DNA of 64,000 nucleotides from Fomitopsis serialis (Eukaryota; Basidiomycota; Agaricomycetes; Polyporales; Fomitopsidaceae), in contig NW_025954989.1 in the NCBI RefSeq assembly GCF_022376445.1, positions 310,001 to 374,000 on the forward strand, given 5' to 3'. The notes under the pieces are model-generated. The model was not told where the DNA came from. It worked only from the letters and a program-made list of their open reading frames with translations, and made no database searches. Positions 1 to 11,403 of this stretch are shown piece after piece (positions within the stretch are counted from its first letter, which is position 1; every line of letters starts with the position of its first letter). Both the position numbers and the translations under genes were made by a program.

Positions 1-1191
1 CGAAGCTCAGCGTCGCGGAGGGGAGCTGGTGGTGGAGATAGACGGTGTCGAGCAGGGAGATCGCGGCGCCTGGGGGCGGGGAGGTTTGTTAGATATAGGT
101 ACGAGTGATCGAGTGCGGACGGACATACCGAGGGAGTGTCCCACGACCATCACCTTGCTCGTGCTGTGGTTTAACATCGTCGTCTGCACCGCCGCAAGGA
201 CCTGCGTCGCGGACCTATCGGCATCCCGGATCTCAGCAAGCTGCGATGCTACCACAGAGCGGACAGATCGACTCACTTGGCCTGGGCGTCTGCGAACCCG
301 GAGTGTACGCTGATCGAGGAGTTGATTTCGGGGAACAAGGTAGAGTTGAGCGATTCCTTGGCGAACTCTGCGTCTTCGATGAGGGGCAGTCTGCGCGTTC
401 GCGTCGTGAGAGGAAGGCGGGAGGCAGAGAGGAAGGGAAAGCTCACATCTCCTCTGGATCTGTGCCCTGATGCGAGACGATGACCGTGTCCAGCGCCGGG
501 TCGTAGCCCACAAACCCTGTACTTTTCGGTTAGCACACTGTACTTCCCGACACCGGAGACGTGGTCATGATTATGGGTGGAGCCTGGGAGAATACATACC
601 AAACGCGCAAATTCACGAGGGTGTTTGAGCGCAACTTCACCGATGATAATGATTAGCAAAACACCCCCACTGAGGCCGAAATGCAATCTCAAACAGTGAC
701 CAGCGAGACCGCATTTGCGGCGAATGCGTCGGATTCAAATCAATCTTTCAAGATGACCTGTGAGACGGCCGCGAATCTTGTCGCATTGGTCACGATTTGA
801 GACAGCATTTGAACCAAAAATGAGGTCGTCCGACCACATCGACGTAGCAAAACATCTCTAGTATACGAGACGCTCCCATACCAGCCCATGTCTCCGGTAT
901 GAACATCGCGCGGCACTCACAGAACTGGTCGGTGTCCCCATTCCCTCCCGAGGCTGTTGGAACGAAACTCGGGTTGCCCTGGCAGTTCGCCCCGCAGTTC
1001 CACGCCAAGGTTCTCGCGGCAGAGCAGTACCCTGCACTGGCGTAGAAGGAGTACGGCTTGAACGAGGATATCTGGGTCGTGCTGAGCGTGCTGATCGACG
1101 CGCGGGGATAGTGGACGGGGCGGGCCTGACTGGCAGGGAGCGCGGCCAGGAGCGCGGCCAGGAGCGCGAGGGCGAGCGTAAGGAAGGGCAT
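1..1191 (-). CDS. Secreted class-3 (fungal) lipase, 3' end cut by window edge
   Basis: Likely triacylglycerol or ester hydrolase of the fungal lipase (class 3) family, exported. The start at 1191 opens with a hydrophobic signal peptide (MPFLTLALALLAALLAALPA). Exons: 921-1191, 447-516, 277-390, 129-214 and 1-69 (incomplete). The third exon ends in ADAQAK and the fourth carries the nucleophile elbow GHSLG, whose Ser is the expected catalytic residue; the Asp and His would lie beyond the edge. Exons 2, 3 and 4 (70, 114 and 86 nt) are exactly the sizes of those in the divergent lipase at 3359, so the two are tandem-derived paralogues in head-to-head orientation. The odd point is intron 1, about 404 nt against 64 nt in the sister gene. 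Family assignment is firm; substrate is unknown. Confidence 0.88.
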
Positions 1192-3358
1192 GGCGACTCG
1201 ATACCAGATAGAGCCGGGCCAGAGACGGGGGAGGAGGATGAAGCCGGGGGACGAGACAATAACTGGCAGCTGGTGTTATGTACCCCGGCTATGCGCCGTC
1301 GACAGATGGTCAAGGAAGAAGATGCATGGTCAGAATCGTTGAACCACCCGCAAGCAGTGTGGGCCAAGCGGGACGTGTGCTCAGCTTGTGCTTGTCGGGA
1401 CGGACAGGCGGTGTTCTGGCAAGCAGTCGATCATCGCTGAGATTAAGATGCGATCGCCCATGTGGCTCTGCCGTCCGACCACCCGCTCCCCTTCTTCCTC
1501 CAACCGCTCACCTACGCTTCCTTCCAGTCGGACTCGCTGGCCCTCTTCTCCGTCGCAAGTCTCCCAGCAGATTACAGACAAGCATCGGGCGATGTGTGCT
1601 GCACCAGTTCAGGCGTGCCATTGGCATGGGGTCCGCCGCGGTCGCGTACGTCGATCAGTGTCCCGTATGTACGCCCCGCTCCGCCCTTTCACGGTGTTCA
1701 GGTAGGCCTGGGGTGGCGTGCTTGAGGTTCAAGTGCTTGTCAAAGATTGATATATGATGCCGGATGCTACAACGACGGGTTGCAACGTTTGAAGCGGTTG
1801 TGCGGTAGCAGTGCGTACTTATCATCAGTGACTCGGGTTGCCCTATGTACCATCGGACTGACACATGCGTACAGGTAATGCAATATGTGGGATCCACCGC
1901 CGTTCCCTTAGATATCTTCGGGGAAGGCAGTCCGGCTACACCAAGACATACGGACAGACAACAAGCGTAGCAGGTAGCTCCCATCTGCCAGCTCAACGAT
2001 GGCCTACAGGACGGGATCCGGATCATTGACCGAGAGCGTGGAAGAGCTGTTCTGGTGGGGTGACTCACTAGACAGTATGTGCGATCCGCCTACATGTTCG
2101 TTCTCGTTTGTCGTGGCGTACTCCGCTCCCCAGGAATAACACACCTCTCGACTTCACTCCGGTCCGCATCAAAGCAGTAAAGCTGCGCGGAACATCAACA
2201 TCTAGGCAATGCTGCGGCAGTACGCGCCAATAGGTGCATTCATCTTCTTCTGACCATCCTGCTGTGGTGGAGATAATCATCTGCTCGAAACGAGATTCAC
2301 GTAGCCATACATAGAGTGGGTCGAGATCCTCAACTTGACGCCTCCGGTCACGCTTCCAGCCCTCTTTCACGATGCTGATGTCTGGCAGGTACCTTGATAC
2401 TGTCGACCACTGAGAATGATGTACGGCATATATCCAGCACTCTCTCCCAGTTGCACCATTCAATAGGATGAAGGGTGTCAACTCCTGTCAATGTTCTTGA
2501 CAGTCCGTATGGGCTGCATTATATTGACGGACCTTTGTACGTACCTTACGTTCTCCTTCGCATTCACACTAGTTGACTGCATCCCGTGCTGTACGGTCTC
2601 AGACGTTTGATAGAGGGAGTCAAGACGGCGCACCCCTTGTTGCCGTGTCCTTCCACTGCCGTCATGACCATGCTGAGGATCTCGTAATTACTTAGCTCTC
2701 GTGGGTCTGCCGCTCTTCCCAAGCGGCTGTTCTCATGAATAACCAGTTCAGGCGTCCGCGTCAGACCACAGGAGGACGCTTTCGTAGACTGCGGAATGGT
2801 CAGATGCCATCACCGCAAAGCCTCTAATCCCGACGATTATGTGCGCCTACAATAGCACGTTGCTAAACCTATACACAGATCCCTGCAACCCTCACTGACG
2901 ACTCACAGCCAGTATTGTAGGACGCTGATAAAGGTACAACAGGATATGTTTTCTCACACGGCTCTGGCATCATCGGAGCATCGAGGGGTCGAAGCTTGCT
3001 CGATCGACGTCGACAGCCAGGTACGCCGGTATTTATCAGCATTCCTATTCGACTGATTCCAACGAACGTGTCACCTGCGCGGCAGAGGGGCACAGAGGGC
3101 TCACGAGGCGCGCTTTACATAGCAGTCATCACTGCGGAACGTTCGTACACCAGGATTTTCCACAATGCTTCCTCGAAGGTAGATCCATATGGCCCCAAAG
3201 TCGAACTTGGCTAACGGGCTCGCACAGGCCCCTTCCTTAGCTCATCCTCTATTATGTCCCCTATATAATCCGGCCGGATCGGCCCCCTAACAGGGCTCGC
3301 ACACCGTTCCACGGTCTGCAGCCTTCGCATTCCCTCGAACCTTGAGCGGCACTGAGCC
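1192..3358. other. Intergenic region between divergent lipases
   Basis: This holds the upstream regions of both lipases. No confident gene was found. A minus-strand open frame at 2068-2481 (137 codons) has a fairly protein-like composition (Trp, Tyr and Cys spread through it) but no recognisable domain and no clear partner exons, so it is not called as a gene. The remainder is broken by stops in all frames. Confidence 0.5.
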
Positions 3359-4488
3359 ATGCACGCCCTCGCGTTCAGCGCCGCGCTCCTGTACACCGCG
3401 CTCACCGCGTCCGCCAAGCCCGCCCCCGGCCTGCGCGCACGCCAGTCGATCACCGCGCTCTCGACGGCGCAGATCGACACGTTCACGCCGTATACGTGGT
3501 ATGCGAGCGCGGGGTACTGTGCGCCGGCGGCGACGCTCGCTTGGGATTGCGGCTCGGACTGCGAGGCGAACGCGGATTTTGAGCCGGTTGCGTCGGGAGG
3601 GGACGGGGATACGACGCAGTATTGTGAGTGGATGGTCGGGGATCGGCTTTGTGGACGTGGGCATGGAGGCTGATGTGTGCTTACAAGGGTTCGTTGGCTA
3701 CGACCCGTCGCTGGACAGCGTGATTGTGTCGCACCAGGGCACGGACGTGGACGACATGTACGTGCGTCATTGTTCTACGTGTAATGTTACACTGACTGAC
3801 GGTATGTGTTGTATAGCCTACCGCTCATAACGGATGCGGACATTGTCATGACCACGCTCGACTCGACCCTCTTCCCCGGACTGTCTTCGGATATTGAGGT
3901 CCACTCGGGCTTTGCAGACGCACAGACCCAGTACGTGCACTTCTATGTTTATGAAGACGTAAGTCAACTATTGCGTACAGGGCCGCGACGGACGTCCTGT
4001 CCGCCGTACAGACCACCATGTCGAAGTACAGCGCGAGCAAGGTCACAATCGTTGGACATTCACTAGGTACGCATCCTCACGCCCACTCTAGCTAATTCAT
4101 ACAAACCTCGCGCATCACAGGCGCTGCGATCTCCCTCCTCGACGCCGTCTACCTCCCGCTCCACATCTCCGACGCGACCTTCACCTTCGTCGGGTACGGC
4201 CTGCCCCGGGTCGGGAACCAAGCCTTCGCGGACTACGTCGACGCCCAGTCGACCTCCGTCACGCACATCAACAATGAGGAAGACCCGGTACCGATCCTGC
4301 CGGGCATGTTCCTCGGCTTCGTGCACCCGTCTGGGGAGGTGCACATCGAGGACTCGGGCGAGTGGGCGGCGTGTCCCGGCCAGGATAACCCGAGCACAGA
4401 GTGCATCGTTGGGGACGTACCGGAGCTCTGGGACGGCGATGAGTCGGACCACGACGGGCCGTATAACGGGGTCGAAATGGGGTGTTAG
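3359..4488 (+). CDS. Secreted class-3 (fungal) lipase, complete
   Basis: Complete paralogue of the lipase at 1-1191. Exons 3359-3623, 3688-3757, 3817-3930, 3981-4066 and 4121-4488 join in frame to 300 residues, normal for the family. The N-terminus is a signal peptide (MHALAFSAALLYTALTASAK) with a possible pro-segment ending near LRARQ. The second exon has the oxyanion-side motif FVGYDP followed by SHQGTD. GHSLG near residue 175 gives the nucleophile Ser; the catalytic Asp is probably in NNEEDPVP and the His in SGEVHIED, both in the last exon. Expected to act outside the cell on lipid esters. All donors are GT and all acceptors AG. It lies just upstream of the U6 gene, same strand. Confidence 0.92.
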
Positions 4489-4768
4489 TTGACAGCAATG
4501 GTACGCAGTGGGGGCGACCCTAGTGCAAAATTTACATCTGAACACCTCGAGGGCTTCATTAACAATCTGCGAAACAATGGAAGACTCAAAATACACATCT
4601 ACAGTACAGCTTGTGATCACTTGTCCGCCTATACATCCGAGACGGAACGAGTACATATGTACCGGCGGGCGATTTGTGGTTGGGCTGTTTTGACATCCCG
4701 TGACTATCCGCGGGTTGAACAAAATGCAAACCTCCCGCTGGTGCCCTTCATAGCGCGCTACTTACTTT

Positions 4769-4792
4769 GTCCCCTTCGGGGTGACATACGAA

Positions 4793-4823
<31 letters not shown>

Positions 4824-4887
4824 GGCCCCTGCACAAGGATGACACGCTTTCCCGGAGTGGTAGACCTACGGGTCTCAATATTTATTT
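4769..4887 (+). ncRNA. U6 spliceosomal snRNA
   Basis: The segment from 4790 to 4847 matches the nearly invariant core of U6: ATTGGAACGATACAGAGAAG (with the ACAGAGA box that pairs with the 5' splice site), then ATTAGCATGGCCCCTGC (U4/U2 pairing region with the AGC triad) and AAGGATGACACGC (internal stem-loop and flank). A 5' hairpin, GTCCCCTTCGGGG, begins at 4769 as in other U6 RNAs. The 3' end is set approximately at a T-rich stretch (4879-4890), expected as a polymerase III stop. The conserved core is uninterrupted, so there is no intron of the kind found in some fungal U6 genes. No convincing TATA box was seen upstream. Confidence 0.93.
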
Positions 4888-5045
4888 TGTTCTTTTCAAC
4901 AGTCATCCTTGTCATTGTCGGATGTCCATCTACTTCCGACAACCCGGCTGTCTCTCTTGCTTCGAGTTGCTTGTGCCGACGTACAGTCCAATCGTACCAT
5001 CCTTGGCCACAGTCCACCGTCCATCTGAGTTCCTCCATTCTATCG

Positions 5046-5998
5046 ATGCTACTGCCATTGAGACACGCCGTGACGGTCGGACAGCGCTTCAGGCCCCAAG
5101 CTCTGCGTCTCCCTGAACACTCTAGGCATACTTCTGTTCATTTACGGCATTCGTCGTCTATCCGAGTACGTATGAGCCTTGAACATTGTCCACCCAGCTG
5201 CCTGCAAGCACATCGCCTCATCCTGACTAGCGAGCCCCGTACAGTAGGCTCTACAAGATGCCTTCCGCGATCCGAATTCGCCGTATCACATCGCTCCTGG
5301 CACGACAGGGCCCGCGTCGCCTGATCCGTCGCCTGAACTGCTAGCAGAGCACCTGCACACGAAGGCGGAGGCGAAGACTGTCTCTCCGGAGGAGGAAGCA
5401 CGCGCGCAGCTGTCTGAGTTGGGATATGACCCGACCAGCTTCTGGGAGCAGAAGGTTGTATGGGGGGACCATGATGCTTTTCAGTGAGTGCGTGTCTAGT
5501 TTCGTGTCCACACAGTGTAACGAGCGATTTTGCAGGCATGTAAACAACGTCCGTTATGGTGCGTCTCTCAAGGAGGAAGACAGAACTGGCTGCTAACATG
5601 CTGCATGCGAAGTACGTTTCTTCGAGTCGTCACGCATCGAGTGGATGGTCTCCCTCGCACATGAGATCGGCGGCCCACAGCGCGCGGCGGACATGCTCGC
5701 CGGGCGGGGCATCTCGCTCATCCTCAAGTCCATCTCCATCGACTACAAACGACCCGTCGTCTACCCCGACACGCTGCTCGTCGCTCACAAGCCGCACCGC
5801 CTAGGCTCGGATTCGTCAAGACGCTTACCTAGGACACACTTTCACTTGGCGGGTGCCGTGTGGTCGTATGCGCAGCGGAAGATAGTGACGGAATGTGACT
5901 CGATGCTTGTATGGTATGATTATGACAAGCTGGCGAAGTGTGATCCAGGCGAAGAGGCAAGGCGCGCGTTGGAGAGGAGGATGTCCTTGGGTGCTTGA
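5046..5998 (+). CDS. Mitochondrial hotdog-fold acyl-CoA thioesterase-like protein
   Basis: Probable 4HBT/hotdog thioesterase. Exons 5046-5165, 5248-5483, 5536-5558 and 5613-5998 join in frame to 254 residues. The first 40 residues (start MLLPLRHAVTVGQRF) are rich in Arg, Leu and Ser and lack acid residues apart from one Glu, typical of a mitochondrial presequence. The hotdog signature is WGDHDAFQHVNNVRY, followed by FFESSRIEWM; the Asp in the first motif is the likely catalytic acid and HVNN lies in the conserved helix. The third exon is only 23 nt and splits this motif. The family hydrolyses fatty acyl-CoA-type thioesters; the true substrate is unknown. The second acceptor (CAGTAG) was chosen because the earlier AG would give an immediate stop. 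Confidence 0.85.
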
Positions 5999-6504
5999 CT
6001 CGGACTAGACCTGACATGATGCGCAGAGTCCCCTGGATCATCATGATCCGTATGCTGCTTGCACGTAGAGTCTGAGGACATGGCTATATACTATCCAATT
6101 CCAATCGAGATGATATCTACGGTCCTGTAGAATAGATATGTTTGATGCGGCGGCGCACGTACTACCTAGCCCGCAAAACAGTGTGCGTTCTTGGTGCGTT
6201 CCAAGCGCTACTATCTAAGTTATTCTTCATGTCGCGCGCCGCGCTGCTGAGGCTAATGTACATAGCGGAGTCTGTGCATTTTACTCTTGCGTTCGGCCAT
6301 TTCATTTGGCCTTAATGGTTCCTTCTGACAGTTCAGGGTCTCTATCCCGTGAATTGTTCACAACTCAGATTCTTAGCCCCGTATGCTCGGCGTCAGAAGT
6401 TGGAATCGCCTGGCAGCGAGTGCTGTGGACAGTCACACGTGCATGGTTTGGTATATATACTTCACCTTGGGCTCGCTGCTGCTGCAGTCTGCCATCCATC
6501 TTGA

Positions 6505-7586
6505 ATGTCTCCTCCGACTACATGCAGCGGGCCCCATGCAGCCATCCAGTACCGCCTAGCTCTCGAATTATTATTGATGATCAAGGAGAACATCGCCGAG
6601 CATGACATCCGTACACATGTCTGTTTCTACACTGCTTGCCCTCAATTTGCTGAGCTCTATGGCTCTACGGCGGAGCGCAATGCACTGTTCAAACGAGCGT
6701 GCTGGCTCAATGGACTAGGCCTGTCATTTGAAGAGAGCAACGATATGGATGACGAGTGGACTAATATTGCTGTTCACACCATCGAGGTCGATGGCTTCTG
6801 CAAACATCCGCAATGCGGCCAAGCGCGACTGGATAGCAATGGTGAGTCTGGAATCGACTCACACCCTCTTTCACTCATGAACGGCGCATATATGCAGTCG
6901 AAGCCATGCGGAGTGTTGGACTTGATGCTCCAGGGATGGAAAATGGCCGGCTAAGCCTTAGACCCCATGAAGGCTGGCGCACGGCGTCTGCTCAAACAGC
7001 GCTCGATTATATCCACTTCGAAGTTCGAGGGGGCATCCGGCATGAGGTGGAGAACGCGCACCTGCATCCGGTGTCCTCCATACCGAGCGTGGCCACACCC
7101 AGAACATGTCGCATCGACCGTCACCCCATCGTGGCGCGCAGCTATGCGACGTTTCCTCCGGTTGCGCAACTACACTTTGAGTTCATGCTGTACTTCCCTC
7201 AAATTTGGATCCAGCAGCTACGTGGTGTGACTGTCTGGAACGTTCAGATGCAATTCATAGAGGCCCTGTACGTCCATATCCCATTTTTAACCCGTTATTG
7301 TGATTTGCCGATGCTGTCCTTTGCCAAAGGCTCGACGAGCCTCTCTACGTGTCCAACCTCCACGAGTTTCTGGCAGAGTTCGGAGATATGGTGCCTCCGC
7401 AATGGTCGCCTCTCAAAGTATGCAAAGAAATAGGGACTGTGCGAAGCATTTTCAATTTCGTGTACGTCTTACAAGTTACTGCAGCTTTGAGTCGTCGACA
7501 GCCCTAGCTAATGGATCTAGGATCGTCTACAGGACTATTGCAAAGTGGTCCTACACAGGAAAAAGTTCGGATGGACCGGTGTATGA
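6505..7586 (+). CDS. Conserved-looking fungal protein of unknown function
   Basis: I do not recognise the family. Proposed exons are 6505-6841, 6898-7267 and 7330 to about 7450, plus a last exon starting near 7521. They read as one protein with even composition: an N-terminal helical part, a Cys/His patch (GFCKHPQCGQ) that might bind a metal, and a C-terminal acidic segment (LDEPLYVSNLHEFLAEFGDM). The first two introns have good GTGAGT and GTACGT donors. The final intron is uncertain: one choice ends at 7586 (KKFGWTGV), another in a different frame at 7620. No signal peptide or membrane segment is seen. The start is the first ATG in the frame and could lie further upstream. Confidence 0.5.
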
Positions 7587-8032
7587 ATTTTGCCTTCGTC
7601 GGCTATCAAGGGGCTCATAGGAAGCGGGTCATGGACTTTGTGACCGCAGCATCAACTGTTATTTAGTTTCGACTGGTATGTACTATGTATGGTCGTCACT
7701 GTGTAGAGCCTACTCGCGAACAAACAAGATCTATTACGTGGCTGAGCGCTGGGTCCTGCGTATGACTGAACATTGGGTGATACCGATGGTGAGTATCGAG
7801 TCTGAGGAGGAGGGGTCCATTTGTCTGTCATCGTCACGTGTATCACGTGTGTTACGGCGGAGCGACTGTGAGACCATCCAGCGGCCAGACTCGGACTAGC
7901 CTGAGGCTTGACATTATTCAGACCGCACTTGTTCAGAAACGTTCAGAGCCAACGCAGCGGCCGCCTGGTCGTCCATTCCACAACGGCCAAGTCTGCATAC
8001 CTTCCGCTCAGGCCTTCTGTGGAACGCAATTA

Positions 8033-10060
8033 ATGGCTCGGCCGGCTACTATGACGTCTCTGCCTATCTGGCTGCTCGCACTGGTTTTGCCTGTACTTGC
8101 TCATGAACACCACGACGAACTCACGGAGGAGCAGTCGAATGCACCAATTGATACAATCCTCTGGCTCCATATATGTGTGCAGACACTCGTCTGGGGTGTT
8201 CTGTTCCCGACGGGTATGGTACTCGGGCTCTCGCGCAGTCGTTGGCATGTTCCTCTGCAAGTGAGCTCCCAGTCAACCGTCTCTCAGTGTGCGTCGTATA
8301 GACCTCCTACTAATTTGTTCCCTAGAGCGTGGGCTTCCTCCTGACCATAGGGGGCTACATCTTAGGCCATGCGCATGGCGGGCGTGCCTTCCTAGCCGGC
8401 GTACATGGAACCATGGCCAACATCATGCTCATCCCCATCGCGCTTCAGCTCGCTCTCGGAATCTACCTCAAGCTTCATATCCATGAGCGAACTCTGCGCC
8501 CATACGCAGTTGTTGCACACGGTATTGTGGGTAAGGCCTACCCCGTAATCGGCTGGACGCAGATGCTCTTTGGCGCGATCACCGTCCGAGGATACTGTCG
8601 TGGCGGGCACCTTGGGCAGTGCCTCGCACACTACATCATGGTATGTTACATTGCCTTCTGCACCCAGTGTGCTGTCAAACAATGTACGGTCACAGGGAAG
8701 CGGCTTCATCGCGTACGGAATCATCCTCGCCATTCTACTGCTCGTCGGAGAGACGTGGATCAGACGGAGCGGGCGCAGTCCCGAGTGGTGGGATTCTTGG
8801 GTTATCACGCTCTGGGTACGTCTTCTGCAGTTCACGGACATCGACTTCGCTGACTGATGCCTGCAGGGTATCGGTGGGTGTCCATTAGCCGGAAGCGATA
8901 ACGAGGCTGACATAGTGCGCAGTCAACACATTCACGGAACACCATGGCTCGGGGTGGTCGGTGAAGGATATGCAGCATACGTGAGTCGGTCTCGCTGACA
9001 GCAGAGCGCGCAGTATGTTCAAGCCTATTCAGCATTCTAGGTGTACTCTGTACGAAAGGATTCTAGTCCGGAGTAGTTTGTGCGTTATTGACTCGCTCTC
9101 TTCGTATAGGGTGGACAGGAGGCGCTCTGGGCATCTTCCTATCGCGGAACAACCAAGTTTGTATGCTACTAATATACGACTAATTATCTGCTGACGCGAT
9201 ACAACCAGCGTTCTGTCGTGCCTTCCTTGATGTAAGCCCTCAATGCTCCCCATTCCGACTTCGTCGCTGACGCTAGTCTCAGCATCATACTGACTGGTTG
9301 GGCGATGTCGCAACACGCACAGGCACTGATGCTCTCCACGAAGGTACGTTATCACTCAAAAATGCCATCTGTCTTGCTGACCAGGAAATTACCCAGGTGC
9401 ACTCGGTCTTTGGATACACCTTGATGCTGGCTGGTCTCGCCCGGATCATCGAAGTTTGCTTTGTTGTGCCAAAGTATGCGCCGCTGGAGGAAGGCGACAG
9501 TCATAGCGAGCATACACTCGCGGAAGGTGGCAGGGACGAGGGGCCCACTGCAGCGTCTGCTGGACGTGCGTTCAGGCATTTGCCCTCATTCGTGCGTATA
9601 TACTGCGATCGTAGTTGATATTGTAGACGCTGATTGGGGCCTGGTATAGCTGCTCGTCTGTGCAGGGTAGGCTGAACATCATGAGGACTTGCAGTATTTC
9701 ATTGACGATCACATAGTCTACTTTTCATGTCTGCCACGGACGAGGAACTCGACTTCGTGCACGACGAGGGCATGGACCACGTCACTTACGTGCTCATCAT
9801 GTTGAGGTATGTTCCTCACCTTCCCATCTGTCGCTCAGCCCCCATTCATCTTGCGCCTATCCTACAGCATTGCGTTCATCCTCTACACGCTCATCGTCGT
9901 CCTGATCAACCTCTACTCAACGAGCGGGCGCAACGCGGCCTCGTCAGTTAAGGAGAACGCCATCGAGCTGACTACGCCGACCTCGAAGTGGTATGCGCCT
10001 GTGCCGGGTGCGGACGAGGTGGAGACTGAACCAATACACGTCATCGGAGACGAGGACTAG
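8033..10060 (+). CDS. Ytp1-like multi-spanning membrane protein (DUF2427/Ytp1 family)
   Basis: Fungal-specific polytopic membrane protein with an N-terminal cytochrome b561-like DUF2427 part and a C-terminal Ytp1 domain; biochemical role unknown. Thirteen exons join to 456 residues without a frame break: 8033-8260, 8326-8640, 8696-8815, 8867-8873, 8923-8980, 9033-9049, 9110-9156, 9209-9231, 9283-9343, 9397-9591, 9650-9666, 9717-9806 and 9868-10060. A signal peptide ([20 protein letters not shown]) precedes His-rich and Gly-rich segments ([14 protein letters not shown]) and about ten hydrophobic spans, including VNTFTEHHG and [16 protein letters not shown]. The tail is hydrophilic. Exons of 7, 17 and 17 nt are needed to keep the conserved reading. 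Translation may begin at 8033 or at the second ATG, 8051. Confidence 0.9.
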
Positions 10061-11403
10061 GTCTGGCGTCGGTGGACGAAGCTGAGGTTTGTAACTTATT
10101 CTGACATACTGATGGCGATGGATTCCAACGGAGTTGTTGTTGTTTACTAGTGTCTAATACGTAGATAGCCTGCGGGATCGGTTTCCCGTACATTCTGCCT
10201 GGCTCGCTTGACTGCGGTGTGAGTTCGAAGTACCTACACAATGGGGTGGCGGTACTTATTTGAGACATGGTGAGTTCCTCGTTACCGATGTTCTACGCTG
10301 GCCCTGAACATGTTGTCTGTACAGGTAGGTCGCCGACAGCCTCGAATAAGCTGGAGTTTGTTATCATGAGTTACGCCACGCCTACCGACGCCCGCCGACC
10401 TGCGCCGCTGTTGCAGTCCACGTATCGGTCACAGCGCCTTGTCTCTCACTTGTTGTACTGCACAATCAGAGACCACAGTACGGCGTCGGTAGGTCAACTT
10501 GAAGTATGCATTGTTTCGATTCGTCTCTGACTGCGTACCTGGCCGGCCAGGCACACCTGCACCTGAGGATCATCCTCAACAAGTGTATTTAGCGCTCATT
10601 GATGTGCATCGAGGGCTTGCGCAGCGCGCCACAGAGATGGTCACGATGCTCGGACGCGCGACGTTGTGCAGCCCGTGACGACAGGGTCGGGCGTTGGAGG
10701 CGGATCAGTGGCGTCGATGGCCTTATACTCATCCGCGTCGCTCCCACTTCTCGCTCCCACCGATCTCTTGGAACACGTCAATGGTGAGACGAGCGGCTTG
10801 TACGTGCGACTGTCGTCGTGTTTCGAGACTGCCCTTGGTTCGGCGTACCTGTGTCATGGTTATTCCTTGGTGGATCGCTGCCTCACGACTTAGCATCTTT
10901 ACAGGGACCAGGACTCATCCGAAATTGCATCGTGTATCTACCCCACCCCGTCAGGGATTTTCCCGCTTTCTGGTTGCACCCGACACTGACGTTGTGTTTC
11001 CCAGGTCCGGCAGGCTGTCAACGGAGCTTGCGCCCGTAAACCCCGTGCCGACCCAACGAATCACCTCCCGCCGAGACGTCCGCTTGCCTGCCTCCTTCGT
11101 CCTAATCGCAGCCGCGGAGTTGCATCTGGTTGATCGTGCATCTGTGCTTTGCCTCGATGCACGACTTCTCGGTGGCAGCCAAAGCGTGGGCGATCCCCCG
11201 CGCCGATAGGCGCCGGCATGCGAGGCTTGTCAAAGCGTTGGGTGTTGTGCACCGCTGTGCGAGCGACGGGGCAGGGCGTGCATAAAAGCGTGCAGGTACG
11301 GTATGTTGTCACTCACTGAAGAGCCCCTATCTCCTCAGGCCCGTTTCCTCGTCATCGCCGACTACGCCACCCACCGTACCTGTAGCGCGGAACATACCAT
11401 AAC
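10061..11403. other. Intergenic region, no confident gene
   Basis: About 1.3 kb between the Ytp1-like and HMG genes. Plus-strand frames around 10540-10900 have somewhat protein-like stretches but no domain, no consistent splice pattern and frequent stops. It presumably includes the HMG promoter. Nothing else can be supported. Confidence 0.45.
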
